Shown in pieces: positions 1 through 6,294 of a stretch of DNA of 10,313 bases. The notes under the pieces are model-generated. The model ran no database searches and was not told the DNA's origin. It saw nothing but the letters and a program-made list of their open reading frames with translations. Position numbers and translations under genes: made by a program. This DNA is from Bacteroidales bacterium UBA1179 (GTDB lineage: Bacteria > Bacteroidota > Bacteroidia > Bacteroidales > Bacteroidaceae): positions 1-10,313 of the forward strand of contig DBYT01000082.1 in the NCBI GenBank assembly GCA_002309915.1. Direction: 5' to 3'. Every line of letters starts with the position of its first letter. Position 1 is the first letter of the stretch.

Positions 1-513
1 GCACAGAAGTTCTCTGAGATTATGACCATTTTTGATACTGACCAGAGTCAGCGTATGGACCAGATGTCATATGGTCAGTTAAAGAAGACATTCATCAGCT
101 TTGCCCTTGCTTGCAACACCAAATACCTTTTCATGGACGAGCCCACAAACGGACTTGACATCCCTTCAAAGGCTCAGTTCCGCAAGGCTGTTTCAAAGTA
201 CACTTCCGATGATTCAACCCTTCTCATCTCAACCCACCAGGCACGTGACCTGGAGGCCATTATCGACCCTATCATCATTCTGGACCGCAGGGATGTACTG
301 CTCAACGCATCACTCGATGAAATCGCCCAAAAGCTCTTCTTTGACTACTCGACCGATGTTGATCCCAACGCCCTCTATCAGGAGATGGTTCCGGGCGGCA
401 ACATCCAGGTAGTACGCAACACTACCGGTGCCGAGAGCAAGGTCAACATCGAGGCTCTGTTCAACGCAGTGCTGCTGCACAAGAATGAGATCAAGGAAAT
501 GTTCAACAAGTAA
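1..513 (+). CDS. ABC transporter ATP-binding protein, C-terminal part (5' end outside window)
   Basis: This is the nucleotide-binding subunit of an ABC exporter, which would hydrolyse ATP at the inner face of the cytoplasmic membrane to drive the permease encoded next. The frame is open from the first base, so the methionine at position 22 is internal and the Walker A half is missing. The 170 visible residues show the signature motif as MSYGQLKK (fragment residues 22-29, a variant of LSGGQ), Walker B with catalytic Glu in YLFMDE (42-47), the D-loop NGLD (50-53) and the switch histidine in STHQ (His79). About 90 residues follow the H-loop and match no domain I can name. The stop lies 1 base before the nearest permease ATG. 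With the permease and the GntR regulator downstream, the set resembles YtrB/BcrA-type exporters. The substrate cannot be read from the sequence. Confidence 0.92.
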   Translation, partial: AQKFSEIMTIFDTDQSQRMDQMSYGQLKKTFISFALACNTKYLFMDEPTNGLDIPSKAQFRKAVSKYTSDDSTLLISTHQARDLEAIIDPIIILDRRDVLLNASLDEIAQKLFFDYSTDVDPNALYQEMVPGGNIQVVRNTTGAESKVNIEALFNAVLLHKNEIKEMFNK

Positions 514-514
514 A

Positions 515-1396
515 ATGATTACGGCTATGAAAAATGATGTTTTGAATATGAACCGTATGGGTCGCTATCTGGTGACCGATATCAAGAATGCAATTGCAAG
601 ATACGGTATTTCATTTCTCGTAATGGCAACAGTAAGCCTTACCGCATACCTGTTGGTAGGATCCTTTTCAACGATCGTCGGTGCAGGCTGGTATAGTCTG
701 GAAGTTGTACCCAGATCGGTGATTTTGGGTATTACCCTGGTGGTGCTCACATTATCGGCTCCCGCCAAAATATACGGTTTCATTACCGATAAGAAAGAGG
801 GATCATCGTTCCTCATGGTTCCCGCCTCATCACTTGAGAAGACACTTTCCATGATAATTGTCTGCTGTGTGGTAGTTCCGTTTGCATTCTTTGCAGTTTA
901 CCTGTCATTGGATCAGATACTCTGCCTGATTGACAACCGCTGCGGTGACTCTCTGATAATAGCAATCAACAATGGCCAGACTGTTTTGACCGAAGTTTTC
1001 CGTAAAGCCTCACTGGAGTCCGACAATTTCATTCCTGACTACTCGGCTTTCACCACTCCCTGGCTGTATGCCGATGATCTGGCCGAAGGATTCCTTATCT
1101 TCCTGCTGGGTGCCCTGTTGTTCAAATCATCAAAACCGGCCAAGACCGTAGGTTGCCTGATTCTTATCAGCATTGTTTTGAGCATGATTACAACTCCCAT
1201 CTTTACTCACGGAATAATGGAGAAATTCAGGGAGGCTCAAACCAGCAATATGACCCCTGAGCAACTGTTCGATATGTTCCCGTTCCTTTCATGGAGTGTA
1301 AAACATGCAGTATTGTTGGACTGCATCTCAGATACGATTGTGAATATCGGACTCTCAATAGCCATCTATTTCAGAGTCAGAAAGATCAAACATTAA
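515..1396 (+). CDS. ABC-2-type transporter permease subunit (six predicted TM helices)
   Basis: This is the membrane subunit partnering the upstream ATPase. From the ATG at 515 it is 293 residues, with hydrophobic segments near 31-53, 68-84, 110-131, 187-203, 211-229 and 269-287, which fits a six-helix ABC-2 permease. Between helices 2 and 3 is a short basic loop followed by FLMVPASSLEKTLS (99-112). This P-A-S-x-x-E-K element recurs, as I recall, in Bacteroidetes permeases of this class. The loop between helices 3 and 4 is polar and about 55 residues long. The ATG at 515 sits 1 base after the ATPase stop and would allow translational coupling. An ATG at 527 is equally plausible, and neither has a Shine-Dalgarno site. 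The frame also runs open upstream inside the ATPase gene, but that stretch is Arg/Ser/Cys-rich out-of-frame translation. Substrate unknown. Confidence 0.85.
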   Translation: MITAMKNDVLNMNRMGRYLVTDIKNAIARYGISFLVMATVSLTAYLLVGSFSTIVGAGWYSLEVVPRSVILGITLVVLTLSAPAKIYGFITDKKEGSSFLMVPASSLEKTLSMIIVCCVVVPFAFFAVYLSLDQILCLIDNRCGDSLIIAINNGQTVLTEVFRKASLESDNFIPDYSAFTTPWLYADDLAEGFLIFLLGALLFKSSKPAKTVGCLILISIVLSMITTPIFTHGIMEKFREAQTSNMTPEQLFDMFPFLSWSVKHAVLLDCISDTIVNIGLSIAIYFRVRKIKH

Positions 1397-1410
1397 AATA
1401 GGACTGTCTT

Positions 1411-1749
1411 ATGGAATTCAATCAGAACAAACCGATATACCTTCAGATAGCCGATGGAATCAGTGAAAAGATTCTGAGCGGAGAGCTCAAGGAGGGAGAC
1501 AGGATACTGTCAGTGCGTGAACTGGGCGGCGAACTTGGAGTGAATCCCAACACAGCCATGCGCAGTTATGAGAAACTCACGATGGATGGCATCATCTTCA
1601 ACCAGCGCGGTATAGGTTACTTTGTGGCCGAGGGCGCAAAAGCCATCGCGCTTGATAAGATGCGTACCGATTTCATAGAAAATGAGGTTCCACTGATAAA
1701 GAGAAAGATGGAACTGCTTCAACTCAAGGCGTCAGACTTGGGACTCTGA
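1411..1749 (+). CDS. GntR-family transcriptional regulator, YtrA-like
   Basis: This is a 112-residue DNA-binding regulator. Residues 8-72 form the GntR winged helix: YLQIADGISEKILSGEL opens the domain, SVRELGGELGVNPNTA (34-49) is the helix-turn-helix with the typical VNPNTA recognition helix, and the wing lies near RGIGYFVAEG (66-75). The tail is only about 40 residues, too short for a FadR, HutC or MocR effector domain. This matches the YtrA subfamily, whose members commonly repress an adjacent ABC exporter operon, so this protein probably controls the two upstream genes. It follows the permease by 14 bases and is the last gene before a strong terminator. The regulator being promoter-distal is slightly unusual, since in many YtrA-type operons it comes first. 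No operator can be assigned because the operon promoter lies outside the window. Confidence 0.92.
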   Translation: MEFNQNKPIYLQIADGISEKILSGELKEGDRILSVRELGGELGVNPNTAMRSYEKLTMDGIIFNQRGIGYFVAEGAKAIALDKMRTDFIENEVPLIKRKMELLQLKASDLGL

Positions 1750-1753
1750 ATTA

Positions 1754-1792
1754 AAAATCGGAAGCTGCAATACGGCTTCCGATTTTCTTTTT
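1754..1792 (+). terminator. Intrinsic (rho-independent) terminator after the GntR gene
   Basis: A perfect 12-base inverted repeat (1754-1765, AAAATCGGAAGC, pairing with 1775-1786) encloses a 9-base loop and is followed by CTTTTT (1787-1792). The hairpin starts 4 bases after the GntR stop codon. The A/T ends of the stem make it potentially active in both directions, but no - strand gene ends here, so it mainly insulates the exporter operon from rnr. Confidence 0.9.
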
Positions 1793-1807
1793 GTATCTTC
1801 GTAAACA
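1788..1807 (+). promoter_or_regulatory. Candidate Bacteroidetes-type promoter for rnr (-7 element)
   Basis: TATCTTCG at 1794-1801 differs by one base from the Bacteroidetes -7 consensus TAnnTTTG. It is preceded directly by the T-rich tail of the upstream terminator and would give a leader of about 19 bases before the rnr ATG. No good TTTG -33 element is visible at the expected 19-21 base spacing, where the terminator hairpin lies. The call rests on the -7 match and on the need for a start site after a terminator. Confidence 0.35.
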
Positions 1808-1825
1808 GAACAAAACATTCTCAAT

Positions 1826-3994
1826 ATGGGTAGATCTTTCAAAGGAGGAGTCCGTCTTAACCGCAGAACCATGACGGACCTTATTACCGACTGGTTCCGT
1901 GACAATCAGGAGAGTTCAATAAGTGTAAAGCGTCTTTACGATGAGCTTAAACTCAAGACTCATCCCATGCGCAGCATGTGCCTGGACATAGTTCTGGATC
2001 TTGTTGAGGACGGTTTCCTCAAGCAGAAGGACAATCAGTTCAGCCTGATGCAGAAAAGCAAGTTCGTTGAGGGCGTGCTGCAGCGCCGTGTAGGCGGCAA
2101 GAACTTCCTTGTGCCCGATGACGGCAGCGACCCCATATTCGTGGCTGAGCGTAACTCGGCCGGTGCCGTAAACGGTGACCGCGTCAAGATAGTGCTCTTT
2201 GCCCGCCGTCCTCATTCAGGCCCCGAGGGAGAGGTGACCGAGATTCTCAAGCGCGCCAAGGACACCTTTGTAGGAACGCTCCAGGTCAGTGGCAAGTTCG
2301 CCTATCTGGTAACCCCGGACAAATCGGACCGCGACATATTCATCCCCCTGTCCAACCTCAAGAAGGGACGTGACGGAGAGAAGGCGGTGGTAAAGGTCGT
2401 TGAATGGCCCGATACCCCTGACCGCAACCCCGTAGGAAAGGTTATCGACATACTGGGAGCCGCCGGTGAGAACAACACCGAGATGCATGCCATCCTGGCC
2501 GAATACGGACTGCCCTACACCTATCCCGAGAACGTAGAGCGTGCTGCTGATGACATATCGGCCGATATAACCGAAGCCGAACTGGCCGGTCGTGAGGATT
2601 TCCGCGATGTGACAACCTTCACAATTGACCCCCGCGATGCCAAGGACTTTGACGACGCCCTCTCAATCCGCCCCATAAAGAAGGGACTCTGGGAGGTAGG
2701 CGTACATATAGCTGATGTAAGTTACTACGTACAGGAGGGCAGTATCATCGATAAAGAGGCATTCAAGCGCGCCACATCGGTCTATCTGGTGGACCGCACC
2801 ATACCCATGCTGCCTGAGAAACTCTGCAACAACCTGTGCTCACTGCGTCAGGATGAGGATAAACTCACATACTCGGTAATCCTTGAGATGACCGATGCCG
2901 GCGTGGTAAAACGCTCCCGCATAGCACGTACCGTTATCCGCAGCAACCGCCGTTTTGCCTATGAGGAGGTTCAGGCAATCATTGAGCGTGAGCAGCAGGG
3001 CGGCAAGGAACCTCTGCCCGGCGATGAGTTCAAGACAGAGATAATGACCCTGGACAGTCTGGCCAAGATACTGCGTGCAAAACGTTTTGCAGACGGTGCC
3101 TTGAGTTTTGACCGTGTAGAGGTACGTTTTGACATAGATGAGACAGGACATCCTGTAAGCGTATTCTTCAAGGAGTCCAAGGATGCAAACCAACTGGTAG
3201 AGGAGTTCATGCTGCTGGCCAACCGCACCGTTGCCGAATTCATCGGTAAAGTCAAGGGCGGCAACCCCAAGACATTCGTCTACCGCGTGCATGATGAGCC
3301 CGATCCGGAGCGTATGGAAAACCTGCAGAACTTCGTGGCCAAGTTCGGCTACAAACTCAAGGCAACAGGTGATCCTGTAGAGATGGCCAAGTCCATGAAC
3401 AAGATGCTCTCTGAGGTCAAGGGCAAGAAAGAGCAGGAACTCATTGAGACCATCTCAATCCGCTCCATGCAGAAGGCATGCTACACCACCGAGAATATCG
3501 GCCACTACGGTCTGGCGTTCAAGTTCTACACCCACTTCACATCACCCATACGCCGTTACCCTGACCTGATGGTACACCGTCTGCTTACCCGTTACATAGG
3601 TGGCGGACGCAGCGTGAACCAGGCCAAGTATGAGGAGTACTGCGAGCATTGCTCGGGCCGCGAGCAGCTGGCCGAGCAGGCCGAGCGCGCCAGCATCAAG
3701 TACAAGCAGGTTGAGTACATGGCCGACCGCATGAATCAGGTATTCGATGCTGTCATAAGCGGTGTCACCGAGTGGGGAATCTACGCTGAAATCATAGAAA
3801 ACAAGTGTGAGGGCATGATAGCCATACGCTCTCTTGGCGGTGACTACTTTGAGTTTGACGAGAAGAACTACTGCCTGATAGGACAGCGCACCCGTAAGCG
3901 TTACCGCCTGGGTGACCATGTAAAGGTCAAGGTGGTACGTTGCAACCTTGAAAAGAAACAGATGGATTATGAGTTGGTATCGACTGAGGAGTAA
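1826..3994 (+). CDS. rnr: Ribonuclease R (RNase II/RNB-family 3'-5' exoribonuclease)
   Basis: This cytoplasmic processive 3'-5' exoribonuclease degrades structured RNA and takes part in mRNA turnover and rRNA quality control. At 722 residues it shows the full RNase R layout: an N-terminal winged helix (about 10-70), two cold-shock/OB domains (about 75-215), the RNB catalytic domain (about 255-590) and a C-terminal S1 domain (about 636-718). The catalytic acidic cluster DPRDAKDFDD carries Asp268, Asp274, Asp276 and Asp277, matching the spacing of Asp201/207/209/210 in E. coli RNase II. The HFTSPIRRYPDL motif (570-581) supplies the conserved arginines near the active site. It is about 90 residues shorter than E. 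coli RNase R (813) and lacks that protein's long lysine-rich tail, ending directly after S1. The ATG at 1826 lies just after a terminator and candidate promoter. The 3' end overlaps the next gene, suggesting co-transcription with it. Confidence 0.97.
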   Translation: MGRSFKGGVRLNRRTMTDLITDWFRDNQESSISVKRLYDELKLKTHPMRSMCLDIVLDLVEDGFLKQKDNQFSLMQKSKFVEGVLQRRVGGKNFLVPDDGSDPIFVAERNSAGAVNGDRVKIVLFARRPHSGPEGEVTEILKRAKDTFVGTLQVSGKFAYLVTPDKSDRDIFIPLSNLKKGRDGEKAVVKVVEWPDTPDRNPVGKVIDILGAAGENNTEMHAILAEYGLPYTYPENVERAADDISADITEAELAGREDFRDVTTFTIDPRDAKDFDDALSIRPIKKGLWEVGVHIADVSYYVQEGSIIDKEAFKRATSVYLVDRTIPMLPEKLCNNLCSLRQDEDKLTYSVILEMTDAGVVKRSRIARTVIRSNRRFAYEEVQAIIEREQQGGKEPLPGDEFKTEIMTLDSLAKILRAKRFADGALSFDRVEVRFDIDETGHPVSVFFKESKDANQLVEEFMLLANRTVAEFIGKVKGGNPKTFVYRVHDEPDPERMENLQNFVAKFGYKLKATGDPVEMAKSMNKMLSEVKGKKEQELIETISIRSMQKACYTTENIGHYGLAFKFYTHFTSPIRRYPDLMVHRLLTRYIGGGRSVNQAKYEEYCEHCSGREQLAEQAERASIKYKQVEYMADRMNQVFDAVISGVTEWGIYAEIIENKCEGMIAIRSLGGDYFEFDEKNYCLIGQRTRKRYRLGDHVKVKVVRCNLEKKQMDYELVSTEE

Positions 3995-5195
3995 GATAAC
4001 GTTGGCGTTGGCCTTGGCTTTGGCCTGTGATGCTTGTGCACAGGAGCGCACGCTCAGGGTAAACTATACATTCTCAGGCAACAGCAAGGAGAGCCACATT
4101 TACCTGGATGACCTGAACGTGATTGACGGATGGGCAGGACGCCGTGTCAATATGAAAGATCTGTATCTGGAGGGAAACGGGCAGATAACCATGACCGATG
4201 AGGCCACTGGCGATACACTTTACCGCAACTCCTTTTCCACTCTGTTCCAGGAGTGGCAGAATACCGAGGAGGCCACAAAGGTGGACCGCAGTTTTGAGAA
4301 CGTTTACCTGCTGCCCATGCCGGAGCGCAAGGCGGTGGTTGAGGTAAAACTTACCGATAACTACAACAAGGTGGTTGCAACCCTGCGTCATACTGTTGAT
4401 CCCGAGGATATCCTTATCCGCAAGATCGGCCAGAATCCGCCCAAGTGGAAATACCTGCATCAGGGCGGCAGTACGGAGAAATGTATTGACGTAGTGATTG
4501 TCCCCGAGGGTTATACCGCCGATGAAATGGACCTTTTTTACAAGGATGCCGGCATTGCGGTAAACAGTCTGCTGTCACACGAGCCGTTCAAGACCATGCA
4601 GGACAGGTTCAACATTATCGCTGTAGAACTGGCCTCAAAAGACGGCGAGGTAAGTGTTCCGTTGAAGGGTCTCTGGACCGAGACAGCGCTGAGTTCACAT
4701 TTCAGCACCTTCTATTCGGACCGATACCTGACCACGCTGCGTCTGCGTCAACTTCACGATAAACTGGCAGGTGTTCCCTATGAACATATCATAATTCTGG
4801 CCAACACCGATGTTTACGGCGGAGGCGGTATATTCAACTCATATACCCTCACCACCGCTCATCACGCACAGTTCGCACCGGTAGTGGTGCATGAGTTCGG
4901 CCACAGTTTCGGAGGACTGGCCGACGAGTACTTCTACGATGACCAGTACGAGCAGTACTACAACTCAGAGACTGAGCCTTGGGAGCCCAACATCACTACA
5001 AAGGTTGACTTTGACAGTAAATGGAAGGATATGATGCCGGATAAGGCAGGTCTTTATGAAGGAGGCGGGTATATGTCGAAAGGTGTTTGGCGCGGCTCGT
5101 TCGACTGCCGTATGAAGACAAACAAATACCCCGAATTCTGCCCGGTTTGCCAGCGCTCTCTTGAGCGGATAATCAGATTTTACACTGAAGAATAG
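3969..5195 (+). CDS. Exported M64-family (IgA-peptidase-like) zinc metallopeptidase
   Basis: This is a secreted or periplasmic peptidase of MEROPS family M64, which is named for a Clostridium IgA protease and is common in gut Bacteroidetes. From the ATG at 3969 it is 408 residues. A signal peptide is clear: basic n-region (Arg5, Arg7, Lys9), hydrophobic core ITLALALALA, and probable cleavage after ACA (residue 24). An N-terminal beta-rich domain (about 25-150) resembles the M64 N-terminal domain. The catalytic domain follows, opening with DVVIVPEGYT (174-183). The zinc motif HEFGHSFGGLADEYF puts His308, Glu309 and His312 in HExxH, with Asp319 a likely third ligand. Cys380, Cys391 and Cys394 near the end may form a structural site. 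The frame extends upstream to a TTG at 3948, but the ATG is preferred. The start lies 26 bases inside rnr, and the stop overlaps the convergent glycosyltransferase gene. The substrate is unknown, and IgA cleavage should not be assumed. Confidence 0.9.
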   Translation: MSWYRLRSKITLALALALACDACAQERTLRVNYTFSGNSKESHIYLDDLNVIDGWAGRRVNMKDLYLEGNGQITMTDEATGDTLYRNSFSTLFQEWQNTEEATKVDRSFENVYLLPMPERKAVVEVKLTDNYNKVVATLRHTVDPEDILIRKIGQNPPKWKYLHQGGSTEKCIDVVIVPEGYTADEMDLFYKDAGIAVNSLLSHEPFKTMQDRFNIIAVELASKDGEVSVPLKGLWTETALSSHFSTFYSDRYLTTLRLRQLHDKLAGVPYEHIIILANTDVYGGGGIFNSYTLTTAHHAQFAPVVVHEFGHSFGGLADEYFYDDQYEQYYNSETEPWEPNITTKVDFDSKWKDMMPDKAGLYEGGGYMSKGVWRGSFDCRMKTNKYPEFCPVCQRSLERIIRFYTEE

Positions 5196-6294
5196 CCTGG
5201 GTCATCTTGCTCCAGGAGTATTTGGCTTTCTCGTCAAGGATACCCTTGGCGAACTGCTCCTGTCTCTCATTTGCAAAGAAATCCACCAATCCATCGGCAA
5301 TACGGGTGGGATCGGGTTCAACCACGTAACCGGCTTTTCCGTCGGGAACTATCTCGGCCAGACCGCCTACGTTGGTTACCAACATGGGCTTTCCAAAGTG
5401 GTATGCTATCTGTGAGACGCCGCTCTGAGTGGCGGTCTTGTAGGGCTGTGCAATGATATCGGCCGCACCGAAACAGAATCGGACCTCCTCGCTGGGAACG
5501 AACTCGTTCTTCCAGATTACCAGACCCTGGAGTCCCAGTTCTTTCTCCAGCTGAAAGTATTTGTCGGAACTGCCGTAGAACTCACCTGCCACCAGCAGGC
5601 GTACGTTAAGGTCACGCAGGCGGCTGTCGGCGTATGCCCTGAGCAGCAGGTCCAGACCCTTATAGTCACGTATCAGACCAAAGAAAAGTATGTAACGGTA
5701 AGCGGGATCAAGTCCCAGATGCTCAAGTGACTCCTCTCTTGTGGCAAGCTCGCCAAAGTGGTCATAAAGAGGGTGTGGGCTGAAAGTACGCGGTTTCTTT
5801 GTGTCAAACAGGTTGATATCATCCCTGACAGACTCGGACAGAGCCACAAAACTGTCAACAGATTTGATGAAATAGCGTGACAGGATTCTGTCACCGGGCT
5901 TGTGCTCGTGGGGAATAAGGTTGTGCAGGATGGCCACCCTGCGGGCACCGCACTTGCGCGCCAGACGCGATACTGCTCCGGTAGATGCTCCCATAAAGGG
6001 CATCCAGAAAGGAACTAAGAGCAAATCGGGCTTTTCACGTCTTATCTCACGGGCAACCTTTAGCCAGTTGAACGGATTGACAGAGTTGAGACGTCTCACA
6101 ATATCCAGTCCCTGAGGCTGCGGGTCTGGGGAGTACTGGGTCTTGCCCGGGAAAAGGAATGACGGGTATTGGAGGGTGAAAGTGTATATCTTCACTTCAT
6201 TACCCTCTTTTATGAATTCCTGCGCCAGCCGGTTGTTGAAATCGGCTATTCCTCCACGATAGGGCCAGGCGGTTCCCAGAATGATTATCTTCAT
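5173..6294 (-). CDS. GT4-family glycosyltransferase (GT-B fold)
   Basis: This 373-residue protein probably transfers a sugar from a nucleotide-activated donor at the cytoplasmic face of the membrane during envelope glycan synthesis. The N-terminal Rossmann half opens with a glycine-containing loop (GTAWPYRGGIADFNNRL, 7-23) and holds the acceptor-side motif LHNLIPHEHKPGDR (123-136). The C-terminal half begins near YILFFGLIRDYKGLDLLL (201-218) and carries the donor-site region from Ala278 to Asp328, including GVSQIAYHFGKPMLVTNVGG and a conserved Glu314. The first Glu of the usual E-x7-E pair appears replaced in the sequence TATQSGVSQ, as also happens in some GT4 relatives. No transmembrane segment or signal peptide is seen. 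Its ATG overlaps the stop of the yfhO-like gene as ATGA, so the two are almost certainly co-translated. Donor and acceptor are not predictable. Confidence 0.88.
   Translation of the reverse strand: MKIIILGTAWPYRGGIADFNNRLAQEFIKEGNEVKIYTFTLQYPSFLFPGKTQYSPDPQPQGLDIVRRLNSVNPFNWLKVAREIRREKPDLLLVPFWMPFMGASTGAVSRLARKCGARRVAILHNLIPHEHKPGDRILSRYFIKSVDSFVALSESVRDDINLFDTKKPRTFSPHPLYDHFGELATREESLEHLGLDPAYRYILFFGLIRDYKGLDLLLRAYADSRLRDLNVRLLVAGEFYGSSDKYFQLEKELGLQGLVIWKNEFVPSEEVRFCFGAADIIAQPYKTATQSGVSQIAYHFGKPMLVTNVGGLAEIVPDGKAGYVVEPDPTRIADGLVDFFANERQEQFAKGILDEKAKYSWSKMTQAILQCKI

Noticed and set aside
428..514. Extending the permease upstream to 428, inside the ATPase gene.
   Set aside because: The added 29 residues are Arg/Ser/Cys-rich shadow translation of the ATPase. 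The ATGs at 515 and 527 give a normal permease N-terminus.
565..852. Long antisense open frames, for example at 565-852, 2840-3292, 3542-4051 and 4074-4460 on the - strand and 9866-10285 on the + strand.
   Set aside because: Each lies wholly or mainly inside a well-supported gene on the other strand, has no recognisable motif, and shows the skewed composition expected of out-of-frame translation.
1841..1848. AAAGGAGG, a perfect Shine-Dalgarno-like sequence just inside rnr, with an in-frame ATG at 1871 (Met16).
   Set aside because: The spacing to the ATG is 22 bases, too long for a ribosome binding site. The motif encodes ordinary residues (K-G-G) and the ATG at 1826 fits the promoter and terminator layout better.
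3969..4040. Lipoprotein signal (lipobox) in the M64 peptidase from the cysteines in LACDACAQ.
   Set aside because: Neither cysteine has the Leu/Val/Ile at -3 expected of a lipobox. Cleavage after ACA by signal peptidase I is the simpler reading, though not certain.
5196..5216. CCTGG...CCAGG inverted repeat near the M64/glycosyltransferase junction as a possible shared terminator.
   Set aside because: It has only a 5-base stem with an 11-base loop, no T-tract on either side, and lies inside the glycosyltransferase coding sequence.
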